NCBI GenBank assembly: GCA_949317995.1
Contig: OX439035.1
Location: 82,833,959-82,897,958, forward strand
Length of the DNA: 64,000 nucleotides
Origin: Acholoe squamosa
Lineage: Eukaryota; Annelida; Polychaeta; Phyllodocida; Polynoidae
Reading direction: 5' to 3'
The stretch's first letter is position 1. Each line of letters starts with the position of its first letter. The notes beneath the pieces are model-generated. The model was not told where the DNA came from, ran no database searches, and worked only from the letters and a program-made list of their open reading frames with translations. Positions 36,986 through 46,974 of this stretch are shown one piece after another. The translations under genes and the position numbers were made by a program.

Positions 36986-38151
36986 CCCCCATCCCTCCCA
37001 TGTTTACAACCAACCCCATATCACACTTCCTGGTCACATCCTTCCATCTGCCAGGTGTTCATGGGAAAGATCAGAAGGACCTTGAGCTTTCCCAGGGTGC
37101 TATTTCTCTTAAAGGGACTGCTAATACTTGTGATTGATGTGTGAGCCCGCTACAGTATGTGTCTGTATGGGGCCTAATGCTTTGTCTATGAGAGAATCTT
37201 GGAATTAAACCTATCAATAAACCAAATTGGAAGGCCTTCAAAATCAACTATATCAAAAGATATTTGCCCAGATAACCATGGCGCGCACTGCCCCCATACC
37301 TACTCTATGCCCTCCTCTTCTAAAAAATCTGAAATCTGTCTATAAGTGGGGTTAAAGACAGTTTAATTACCCTTTTATTTAGGGTAAAAAGAGCTCTAAA
37401 TCCCATGCATTTCTCCATAGGAAAAAAACCCAACAGTAATTACCATGTCACAGCCATCAAAGTACACCTTAAATGCAAATACTATTGCATGGATTGCTTT
37501 GTTCTTTTTGTCTCACTTCTTGACTAATTTTTGGGGATTCAGTTGTAACGGAAATAGGGCTTAATGACAGGTTTTGATGGTCTATGCGAATTCTTGGAAT
37601 CTCAATAGAAGAAAAGCATACCCCATGAAATGTTTTTTCATCATTTATCAAAAAAGTTTCATGTAAATAGAAATATGATTCATGGGGTCTTTGAAGGGTG
37701 TGATAGGGCATATGCTGTATAATGGAATAGTTTTTTGGTGGTGTATGTAATCTACTAGAGGCCAAAAAAGCAATTGAAACTTGGTAATCATAAGAAACTG
37801 GGCTAAGGGCTAGTAGACAAGAGGTCAGACAGGTGGTGTCAAAGGCCCTTGCCTCGTTTAATAAAAAATCTATTGAGAAGAGCCCAGTATCTTGGTCCTG
37901 CTTGGCAAAAAACACTATTTTTATGGGGTATTTGTCCCTAAAAAAACTAAAACTTATCCAACTGCTCTCTGTCTCAATTGGCATTAAAATACATAAATGG
38001 ATAGAGGTCTAGTGAGAAATTGCTAGTGTGATAGAATATTTTCCTTTCGATTCGGTGTGAGTTTGATGCAATTTTGTCCAGAAGAACCTTCAGAATTGAA
38101 TTTGCAGTACCAGGTGTTTAGCACTGTAACAACACAGGGAGCTGTGTTTGG
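36986..38151. other. Intergenic, no gene seen
   Basis: The minus-strand ORF 37469-37984 is 171 codons long. It is rich in Phe, Ser and Leu, has no recognised domain, and lies in AT-rich DNA. I do not call it a gene. Confidence 0.45.
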
Positions 38152-38676
38152 TACGGAAAGCCCGTGCGACACGCCAGATTCAAGAATTTGCCCCTTCATG
38201 AAATTTGTCTTTTTGACAGAATTTGCCCTTTCTAAGAAATTTGCCTCTTCCCAGATAATTTGCTTGTTTTCGGTGCACACAGGTTTTGACAGGTTTTTTT
38301 GCTTGGTACCCGGTACATAATCTCAGCCTGGTAAAAACATTTCATCTCCCCGGTCAAGGCATCAAAAAAATTCTGACCCTCCCCGTCCAACTCAGCTGCA
38401 GAAAGATGATCACTCCCTAAAATTCCATAGTAATCCTCCCCTATAAACCGTGTCCTGAGGTGGAGCGTAAAAATTTTTGACCCTTCCTTAGAGGGGGTGT
38501 AAAAATTTCACCAACCATAGATCAAAGAGGGGCACGAAAATTCTTCGCCTCCGGTGTGGGGGGGGGGGCAGGGCGCAAATAACCTCCCCTGTTATTTGCG
38601 CCCTGCAAATCTTTTCAATGCCTCTGAGGCAGGGTCAGAATAATTTTTAGTGAAAAAGCCCGTGTTCTCTCAAAGA

Positions 38677-39070
38677 GGCAAATCTATCTCAAAAGAGCAA
38701 AATTTAATTTGATCTAAAGAGCAAATTTTATAAACAGGCAAATTATGATGGATGGGGCAAATAATCTCGAAAGAGCAAATATTTTGGATGAGCAAAATTC
38801 TAGGCAACTGGCAAATATTGGTCTATCAGAAGAGCAAATTTTTGTTGAAATGGCAAATTTCACCAAAAAGGCAAATTTTTATGAAGGGGCAAATATTTTA
38901 AAGGGGCAAATTCTATTAAAATGGCAAACTTTGGTCAACTTGGCTCAAAGAGGCAAATTTATCAGAAGAGCAAATTTTGTTTAATGGGCAAATTTGTTGA
39001 AATGGCAAATAATAGAACCCTCAGAAGAGCAAATTTTGTTGACAAGGCAAATTCTGTGGAAACGGCAAAT
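38677..39070 (+). repeat. GGCAAATTT / GAGCAAATTT motif array
   Basis: About twenty copies of a 9-10 bp motif at 15-25 bp spacing, alternating between GGCAAAT and AGAGCAAAT forms. It lies inside the large TIR element and is the subterminal array of that element. Confidence 0.85.
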
Positions 39071-39187
39071 GTGACCCATCAAGGGAGAACACCCCTCCGT
39101 GGGGGATTTTTAATTCCCCATTTGGCCACAAGGGGGCATTGTAGGGCAAGATTACTTCAAAATCATTATAAAAATACATTAGTAGAA

Positions 39188-39515
39188 CTTAATGAAACTT
39201 ACCTGTAAGTTGCTGTAAAATTAGGATTTTACCGAGGGCACACTTCGTGGTGCCGGGGTGATTATACGAGAAGGAGGCCGGGCCGCACATGCGTATTCAG
39301 ATCTTCAGAGCCAGTTGGAGAGGTTTAACCACTTAACTTATAACACAGTTAACTAGTGAACTGATAACTCAGTTCATAATCTAATAGAATTTTGACTGGA
39401 AATTGTGATTATACCGGGCCGTAGTGGGAGGGCGTATAATCACCCTGGCACCACGGAGTGTGCCCTCGGTAAAATCCTTATTTTACAGCAACTTACAGGT
39501 AAGTTTCATCAAATT
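39188..39515. mobile_element. Short palindromic derivative related to the adjacent DIRS-like element
   Basis: Arms of about 75-80 bases face each other: AATGAAACTTACCTGTAAG, TTTTACCGAGGGCACACTTC and GATTATACG on the left, with their inverses on the right. The inner left phrase GAGAAGGAGGCCGGGC matches the end of the DIRS-like element at 43190, and the end sequence is a variant of that element's end. So this looks like an internally deleted relative lying six bases from its larger cousin. Confidence 0.75.
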
Positions 39516-39709
39516 CAAATAGGATTTTACCTCGGACAACACTTCTAGTGGTGTCGAGGTTATTCTACGAGAAGTTCAGAGCGTGAGTGAAACCTCTCCA
39601 ACTAAATTACCATATATCATAACCAAATCACCAAAAACATATATACAAGTCAACAGTAAGGAATCTATTTATTCCAACTTGCTTGACTTAATCCATTATA
39701 TACAATCAA

Positions 39710-40712
39710 CTAGACATTATACAATAACCTATCCGCCTCGTCTGTGGGGTCCACCTCAATAGGTTTGTCATAGAATGAGGCAAACGAGCTGGCACTCCAC
39801 CAGCCTGCTTGTCTCATGATAGCATTAATGTCTGCTCCTGGGGCTTTTACTTTGCTTGTGGAAGCTCCCCTCGTTGAGTGGAGCCGCCATCCGGTCCCCT
39901 TGTTTGTTGGATTTTACCAACTTACTTAATTGGAACGCAACTCTTATCTTTTTCAAATGATAGGCTAGTCACTTCTAACGCAACAATAGTTTGACCCCTT
40001 TGTGAGGTAGTAACAGTATAGCTAGTTTCAACGATAACTCTCGTAACGTCATATGTACATTGCGTTTCCACTCTTTAAGGAATGTCAAGACTACCCCTAC
40101 ATCCCAGAATGTGGGATATTTAGGGCCTGCCGGGTTTCTCTCATAAGCACCCTTGGTGAGCCAACATAGATCTCTATGTTGACCCAACGCGATGCCCCCT
40201 GACACGGGAAGAACTGTGGACAGTGCACTTCTGGCCACAGACAGTGCGCTGTGCCCCAGCCCTTCCTTCTGCAGTCTACGTAGGAAGGCACAAACTTCTG
40301 GCAACGAAGGTTTCAGAATGTGAATGCTCTTTTCCAAACAGAAATCCGTCCACTTATGTATGTACGTGGAGTATGTCTTTATCAAAATTAACCCGATAGT
40401 GCCTTTAGTATAGCCTTCTTTTCTTAGCCTTTTACTCAACAAATCAGAAAAGCCGCCAGGCCTAAGGTCCCTATTTCGGCAGTCTTTCTTGGCTTTCTGT
40501 GCGGTTGAAGATTTCCTTTTCAACTTCTGAACTCTATTTTCATGGTTGCTATCCGGATTAACTGACCCCAACATGTTTGGCCTTTCCATTTGGGGGCCAC
40601 TACCACACACCGGGCTTGGTCCATCTCTATCTTCTGGACCACTCTTCCCGTCAAACTGAAAGGAGGAAAGAAAAAAAAAAGAAATCTTGAGACCAGTCCA
40701 AGGTGAACGCAT
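39710..40712 (-). pseudogene. DIRS tyrosine recombinase, internally deleted
   Basis: The frame 40712-39975 holds the N-terminal core-binding part (LRKEGYTKGTIGLILIKTYS, KPSLPEVCAFLRRLQKEGLG) and stops at LLLPHKGVKLLLR, where the first catalytic Arg is expected. A second frame, 39905-39710, supplies the C-terminal part: HSTRGASTSKVKAPGADIN contains the His-x-x-Arg pair, and SFASFYDKP holds the Tyr nucleophile, then a stop. The segment with the first Arg is lost or broken between the two, so the enzyme is inactive. Confidence 0.82.
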
Positions 40713-41548
40713 CTACCTCATAACTCTCAGGTTCTAGGTCTAGTAACACATAACAAGGCAATTTAGCATTGATTCTAGATGCAAACATGTCAACCTCAGG
40801 TACTCCAAACTCTCTAAAGATTCTCTTGAAGATACTTGGACTCAGTTCCCACTCTGTGTCATCGGAAAACTTTCTAGATTTGTAATCCGCTAGTACATTA
40901 AGTACCCCTGGGATATGTGCAATGGACAACCAGTTTTTCACACCAATCCCAAATCAGCCTTGCTTCATCATTGCATTGCTCTGACCTAACCCCACCATGG
41001 TTCTTTACATAAGCCAATGCTGTTGTATTGTCAGTGTATACTTTCACATGACAAACCTCTTCTTTCACCAGGCTTTGAAGGCCATGTCTGATGGCCATCA
41101 ATTCCTTCACATTGATGTGGAAGTTCTCCTTCTCACCCAGCCATCTGCCACCTGCAGTGACTTCCCCTCTATGAGCTCCCAAACCATCTTCAGAAGCATC
41201 TGTAAAGATCTCCAACCCTCGTGAACCCATAGAAATTTCCTTACTAGCCTCAAAAGTGAAATGCTCTAGCCACCACCAAATGTCTTGCTTTCCCTTGAGC
41301 TTCAGCCTTATTTTACCATCAAAATCTCCCTTTGTCCTTTCCAGGGCAAGGTTTTTCTCCCTTTCTAGTCCTTTGATATGCCCCAGGGCATATTGGGATG
41401 ATGGTGCGTAAGCAGTCATTAAACCTAACAAACCTGCCACCTCCCTGATGGTTGGCCTATCCCTATTCAGCAAGTCACTTCCTGCTAACCTGAGCTTTTC
41501 TACTTTCTCTACAGTAGGGGTGATGATCTGAGTTGTCTGATACCACAT
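40651..41548 (-). pseudogene. DIRS RT thumb and RNase H, frameshifted
   Basis: The frame 41548-40898 begins with RT thumb sequence (TIREVAGLLGLMTAYAPSSQ). RNase H follows: FTDAS (first Asp), VKELMAIRHGL (Glu), VYTDNTTALAYVK (second Asp). It continues in a second frame (40941-40651) with HIPGVLNVLADYKSR and then GVPEVDMFASRIN, a region typical of DIRS polyproteins after RNase H. The RT palm with YLDD-like box is absent, and a frameshift lies near 40900-40940. Confidence 0.82.
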
Positions 41549-41983
41549 CGACTTTCTTCCTCTTAACCGAGGGAGTTACATCCTCCTCTTCCTCGTCATC
41601 TGCTGGAGGGTAGTATCCCAGATGACCATATAAGCAAATGTGGGGACTGGTCACATCCCACTCAGCCATATAATGGCTTCGTGGGATACGCCAGTCCCAC
41701 CTCGGGGAATACGATGTAAAAAATCCCATGGAAGTGAACATTTGCATTTATGTCATGGCCTAGGGGGTTATTTTGCTTTTAAATAAAGAAAAACAGCTCA
41801 GATCTGGTCAAAATCCAAGTTGGCGGACACCCATTAAATATGAACACACTGTATTTAATGCCCCCCATTGAAAACAGAGGTTCTAGTACTAATCTTTAGT
41901 GACGTTTGTATCAGCCATGACATAAAACCGTATGCCCCATAGGGGTTAAAGTTCATTGGTGGAGGAGGCGGGTAGCCCTCGTT

Positions 41984-42431
41984 TCAACCCATCACATGAT
42001 TTGGCTGCTGAAAACTAAATGACTGTGGCGGTAGCTGACCATAAGGCCCCAACGTAGGGAGCGGTTGCTGTCCGTAAGACCCCATTTGTCCGTAAGGCCC
42101 CATGGGTTGGGGTGGTTGTGCGTAGAGCCCCGTGGGCTGCGAAGGCTGTTGTTGCCTGTAGGGCTCCGTAGGCTGCGGTAGCTGTTGTCCGTAGAGCCGC
42201 GGGCTGCGGTGATTGTTGGTGTTGTCCGTAGGACCCCAAATGTTGTAGAGTTTGTCCAAACGATCGTCCAGCTTGCTGGGACTGGAACTGACCCTGCAGC
42301 CCAGTGAATTGCATCCAAGGCTGGGCACCAGTAGAGGGCATCACCAGTTTTTGTCCCGCAGTAGTTATTGCGGTCATAGTCACTGTATGAGTGAGACTGA
42401 ACGATCCCAGCTTAAACCTGTCGTCTTCCAA
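41984..42431 (-). pseudogene. DIRS gag-like Pro/Gln/Tyr-rich fragment
   Basis: In the frame 42328-41984, LDDRLDKLYNIWG is followed by many PYGQ-type repeats rich in Pro, Gln, Gly and Tyr. Its place upstream of RT/RNase H suggests the gag-like ORF1. Three minus frames are open across it because of repeat composition, so the exact frame is uncertain. Confidence 0.5.
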
Positions 42432-43700
42432 GCCCCTAAAGGCCGAACACTACAGGCATTAACAAAAACACTCAAGTAGAACAGCCTCACTGGGCTGTGT
42501 GTACCCTCTGACCTACTCTGAGAGTAGGCCTAAGCGGTAGGACTGTCTCCAACCAATGGGCGAACAGCACAACAACAAGGGTCTAAGATTGAACAATCCT
42601 AGCTTGAACCTGTTGCGAGAGCAGGACAAAAGGTAGCTCTGCGCCCTCCAATAAGACGACAGGTTAGAAGCTTAGCCTCACCCAATGGGAGCGCAGAACA
42701 CAAACTCGTCTCAGATTGTACACAACAATCGAGTCCCAGCTTGAACAAAAATGGATCCGTCGTCTGTGAAGCCGGGAAAATGGCCGAGCGCGACAGAAAC
42801 TAATAGAAAACCATCCAAACTGGACAGTAAAGAGGGGATTAAGTACGGAATCGTCTCCATATCGTAAAAACCAGTAAGATTGAGCTCTAAAACCGTCAAA
42901 ATCCCCACAAAAAAACTATCGCAAGCGAATCCAAGATGGCGCCTCGAGAGTCGACCGGTAGGACCGTGCAAAAATGGTAAATAATAAAGAATTCCAGCCG
43001 TCTCAGTAAGTTAAAACCTCACGAGCACAAGCTAGAACAAAAAATGCCCTAAATGTGCAACAAAACTCACCCAGGCAACAACAAATTTCATACATACCAG
43101 GCTCTTTTGTCTGTAGCAACAACAGAAGACCTTGAACGCTGTCAGCTCAAAATTGACCAACTGACTATGCATGCGCAGCCCGGCCTCCTTCTCATAGAAT
43201 AACCTCGACACCACTAGAAGTGTTGTCCAAGGTAAAATAACCTAGTTTTTGATGCAGAATTGAATGGTCTCATTTAAAATGCACCATTTTCGGTAGAATT
43301 GGCCCATGTTTGGAAAGGTAAAATGAACGTTTTTCATGAGAAATCAACCTATGTGCCTCTTCCTGGTTGCTATGGCAACCATTCCAATAATAAAAATTTG
43401 CAGATCTTTATGCCAATTTTTGGGAATACTCACCAAAAACCCAAAACTGAAAACAGAAATGGAAAATTCCTTTTAGGTCAAACTCTATGATAAAAATCAC
43501 CATATTCTTATTTATTTTTTACGAAAAGGTTGATTTATTGTGGTTTTAGATATTATTATGGTTTATAATGTATTTAGAGCTTAATCATCAATTTCAGTAA
43601 GAGAGTAATGAATGGGCTGACGAGAAATGCTTGGTTAGAACCAGGTTCGACCCCTACCCTGGCCATGCAAATTTCGTGGGTTTTAACATGTAAAATGTGA

Positions 43701-43888
43701 GTGAGTGAGTGAGTGAGTAATAGATGTTTAACGCCATTTCGACAACTAAGGTCATATTCATGGCGAGAACTACATTACACAATTTCACAAGTGGATGTGT
43801 CAGTGCCCACGCATATGTGCACCACACACATCCTGAGGGGATAGAAAAGAGAAGAAATAGACCCTTTTAAGTGGGCTAGGGAAGCCCG
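43701..43888 (-). mobile_element. SINE with (TCAC)n tail and 12-bp TSD
   Basis: A perfect 12-bp duplication, TGTAAAATGTGA, flanks it at 43689-43700 and 43889-43900. On the minus strand it begins CGGGCTTCCCTAGCCCACTT like the SINE at 34632 and stays alike for about 110 bases. It then diverges to a GGCGTTAAACATCTATTAC end followed by a (TCAC)n tail, and TCAC is also the start of the duplication on that strand. Confidence 0.92.
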
Positions 43889-43900
43889 TGTAAAATGTGA

Positions 43901-44534
43901 CATGTAAGGACATGTGACATGGACAAGGAGTGCTGATATCCTGGATATCAGCACTCAACAGCATTGCACTCAATATCAACAGGTATCAGAATGGGAATAT
44001 CCTGAAAAAGCACCCAAAATCACAGAGGTTGTGTAATAAATATGAATAATTACCGACGGTCAAGGAGGGGTTCTGACATAAATACTAGGAATATTTAAGT
44101 CAATGATGTCTCATTTTCAAGATCTTGAGATGATCTTTGATAATGAATTACCCTGCAGAGGGGTGTTCTTGCTTGCCTTGTCACAAATTTCACGAAATGG
44201 CAAATTTTTCAAGCTGGTGTGTCGCACCGGCTTTCCGTAGTTGCAAATCGTAATTCTAAAGAAGTCGTCATAGTGCAGACTCGCGAGCATCACTGTTAGA
44301 GCAAATAGCCTCGATGCAATTTTTATAAACTAATAGTTTTAGCAAAAGTAGTTCTACAGCGTAGGGACAGTATCCTTAGTTCAGTTGTTTCTAGTTCTAT
44401 TAGAGTTTAGAGTATGTAATCATGGTTTGTACGGCATTACTTATCTGGATCGAGATAAATGCTAGATCAGGTGACTAGATGAGCTGTATCAAGTGACTAA
44501 GTGGACTTCTTGAGGTCGCACGCTAGCCTTCCAT
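43901..44534. other. Intergenic; end of large TIR element
   Basis: Holds the right TIR of the 38152 element. A phrase GCGTAGGGACAGTATC at 44360 recurs at 50263. Confidence 0.5.
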
Positions 44535-44978
44535 CCGGGGGGCCACTTGCTATATATCTTATAGTAACCATGTGCGTACACAAACTAGCGGGAAAGGGGG
44601 TACTTTTTGGGCACAAGGGGCGGGTCCCCCTGGATCCTTTAATAGGGGTGTATTTTGGGCTGATTTGGGCAAAAAGGGGTATGCTTTTTGGGCCAAATGA
44701 CCAACGAAAAATTCCGGAATTTTCAGTAAAAAAGAGGTATATTTAGGAAAAATTTAGGGCAATTTTTCTCATAAGTTATGGGAGTTGCACGCCAAAAGGG
44801 GTATGATTTTTGTTATTTTAGAGGGGACCCATCAAAAGGGGGTATATTTTCAGTAAATTTTGGGGGTGTATCCCACCAAAAGGGGGTGTTTTTTGAATAA
44901 TTTTGCCCCGCTAAAAGGGTACAAAATTTAGGGTGATGTACCCACATGGTATCTACAAATTCGAGAGTGGCCCCCCGG
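44535..44978. mobile_element. Mutator-like MITE, 9-bp duplication, AAAAGGGGGTAT motifs
   Basis: TIR CCGGGGGGCCACT on the left and AGTGGCCCCCCGG on the right. A 9-bp flanking repeat, GCCTTCCAT at 44526-44534 and GCTTTCCAT at 44979-44987, differs at one base. Nine-base duplications are typical of Mutator-like elements. The motif AAAGGGGGTATTTTT or its kin recurs near 44597, 44644, 44674, 44735, 44799, 44836, 44880 and 44915. Confidence 0.75.
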
Positions 44979-45137
44979 GCTTTCCATAGTGTCGCACCGG
45001 CTTGTTTGGCTGTCATCGCTACTATGTAACATAATTTATGGACGGCCCCAAATAGCCAACGTCGACTGAAGTGTGTTCCCCGGAGACTGCCTAGCAACAG
45101 TGCTAGGTAACGTTGTGCTTAGCAAACCTGCCTAGCT

Positions 45138-46628
45138 CACAGTGACGACACCTATTACCGTAATTCGAATTACGGCGATCAAAAATGGCGGCTGGTGAGT
45201 TTGTAAACAAAGTCAAGAGGTGACATTTAGCATATAAAGAGGTTGTTTTAGCTGTTCCTAGGTAATACACATCTGGTTAAGAGACATGTCTATCCGTGGG
45301 TTAACCAGGTTATCTTCTTTATACAATAGTTTGTGTGTGGGAGACATGACCAGTTTTCACTGGTATTACCGTAATTCGATTTGTTATCAAAACATGGTAT
45401 CACCGTAATTCGTGATAGGTATCACCGTAATTCTAGAGTATCATGTCAGTTTTGCTTTGATTTCTGGCTATACACTGCCATGTAGAATATCCAAATCTGT
45501 CAGACACGTTCCTAAAAGCTTTAAGAAAACTACTCTCCCCTTCAGGCTAACCTATTCATCGTTTAGGAATGAAATCACATCCATGTGGTCAAATATTACC
45601 GTAATTCTCGTTTACAAACAAGGTATCACCGTAATTCTATACATTTTTGATATATGAAGCTTATGCATATATAAACGATATCCAATAGAAAGCAATACTT
45701 ACAACAAAGCGTTATAATTATAATAACGGTAGCAACAAGAGTTATTGACACACCAGGTGCCGTATGGAAAATACAGGTCTTTAAACAATGATGGACCAAT
45801 GGAATTGAATAGAGGAAAAATGTGTGTTTTTTTCAGCCTTGTAAATAAGTGAGCTCTATTTCATTATTTCATTTATGTAAACTGACCATCGGAGTTGGTA
45901 TTTGAACTTAGGTGAAAAAGCGTCAACTCAAGAGATTACTGTGTGAATAGAAGGGGATCAGTGTAATCACAGTGTCAAGACTTTACTATTGATTTATATA
46001 TAGAAAATAATAGGAATTGAATAATCAGATTCTTTAAATCCGTTTTGAACATAAAAATCAGTTTCTTCAGTTTGAGAGCATGTTCTATGTGATGCTCGAT
46101 GCTGTGTTGAACTATGCTCTCATACTTCCCACTTCCCTTGTCACAGTAGTAGCACAGAAACTGTGGCAAACATGATTCTGAAAATAGATAAGGAAACTTT
46201 ATTTAATACAAGAAGCCAGTGAAAAAAGTTCTTTGGCATTATTTACACGAGGATATTTGCTGCTGGGCATTAGTGTTAAAGGAGAGTGAATTACGGTAAT
46301 ACCTTCATGAAGAATTACGGTGATATTTTGCTCAGAATTACGGTAATACTTGGCAAAGTGAACGTCAGAATTACGGTAATACCTCTTCCTGAATTACGGT
46401 AATACCGGCGTTTTTAAAAAGGTCTTTTCCTGCCTTAACTAGTACACATCAAGTTAATCCAAGGGTTGGGTATTAAGCAGGAATGCCAATACTTCAATCT
46501 GTCCACACAAGTTGCTTGAAATAACCATAGATATCTTATAAATCAATAGAGAAGAAATGAAGTGAACTCACCAGCCGCCATATTTGATCGCCGTAATTCG
46601 AATTACGGTAATGGGTGTCATCACTGTG
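45138..46628. mobile_element. TIR element with RSS-like CACAGTG ends and 5-bp duplication
   Basis: The ends read CACAGTGACGACACC and, in inverse, CACAGTGATGACACC. The TIR of about 62 bases has 3 differences. It is flanked by TAGCT on both sides (45133-45137 and 46629-46633). Inside, TATYACCGTAATTC occurs five times facing right in the left half (45364, 45399, 45419, 45594, 45622). It occurs five times inverted in the right half (46288, 46312, 46335, 46367, 46391), with a further palindromic copy in each TIR. CAC-starting ends and 5-bp duplications are the hallmark of Transib and RAG-like transposons. No transposase ORF is present. Confidence 0.8.
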
Positions 46629-46768
46629 TAGCTACTCTTTTAAAGTCTTTACCAGGTAACGTGCCTGGCAAACTTCCCCGCTAGCCCGGGCCCGCTAGCC
46701 TAGGCTAAAAGTGTGTTCTAGACCTAGAATCTATCCCTTCTACCCAAATCCCTTGACCCGGTATGATC

Positions 46769-46937
46769 CAGGGTTGCCAACTCTCTAGTTCCAGCCAGTA
46801 ACTAACTCATTCCGTACCTCCATTGAGGGACGGAATGGGGTTGCGTCAGACTAACAACTCTCATGCAATAGGCCGTACTGTTCACAACGCCACCCTCTAC
46901 TGGAGTGTGTGCCAATGTATGAGAGTTGGCAACCCTG
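46769..46937. mobile_element. CAGGGTTGCCAACTCTC MITE
   Basis: Left CAGGGTTGCCAACTCTC and right GAGAGTTGGCAACCCTG are perfect inverted 17-mers. Length 169 bp, no ORF. Confidence 0.75.
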
Positions 46938-46974
46938 TAGGCAACCCTGGCCTGAGTATCAGTCGGTGCGTTCG

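Larger units (their letters stand above)
39521..43247 (-). mobile_element. Decayed DIRS-type (tyrosine recombinase) retrotransposon
   Basis: Inverted ends: AGGATTTTACCTCGGACAAC at 39521 and, in inverse, AGGTTATTTTACCTTGGACAAC at 43247. Both continue into CACTTCTAGTGGTGTCGAGG. On the minus strand the order is a Gly/Pro/Gln-rich gag-like region, the RT thumb, RNase H, and a tyrosine recombinase. RNase H plus a tyrosine recombinase and inverted ends define the DIRS order. The RT palm is missing and frames are broken, so the copy is dead. Confidence 0.85.
38152..44239. mobile_element. Large TIR element with GGCAAATTT motif arrays, host of nested insertions
   Basis: Left CGGAAAGCCCGTGCGACAC and right (inverse) CGGAAAGCCGGTGCGACAC, then CCAG and AATTTGCC in both, matching over roughly 65 bases. 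TA lies outside each end. AATTTGCC copies face one way at 38184-38272. About twenty GGCAAATTT or GAGCAAATTT copies face the other way at 38677-39070, and two lie at the right end. The DIRS-like element (39521), its short relative (39188) and a SINE (43701) lie inside, so it is older than these. A third copy of the end phrase, GTGTCGCACCGGCT, lies at 44990. Confidence 0.65.

Noticed and set aside
37469-37984. 171-codon minus ORF
   Set aside because: Longest unassigned ORF outside the transposons, but AT-rich, with no recognised domain or splice context. The length is possible by chance in 64 kb.
42015-42431. Host gene encoding a PYGQ-rich protein
   Set aside because: It lies between the DIRS ends, in the gag position on the same strand as the RNase H and recombinase fragments, so it is best explained as part of that element.
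43590-43690. tRNA-derived head at GAACCAGGTTCGACCCC
   Set aside because: A B-box-like phrase is present but no A box at the right distance could be found, and the downstream SINE has its own boundaries on the other strand.
45138-46628. Genuine V(D)J recombination signals
   Set aside because: The CACAGTG heptamers are present but no ACAAAAACC-type nonamer lies 12 or 23 bases inward, and the ends belong to a TIR element.
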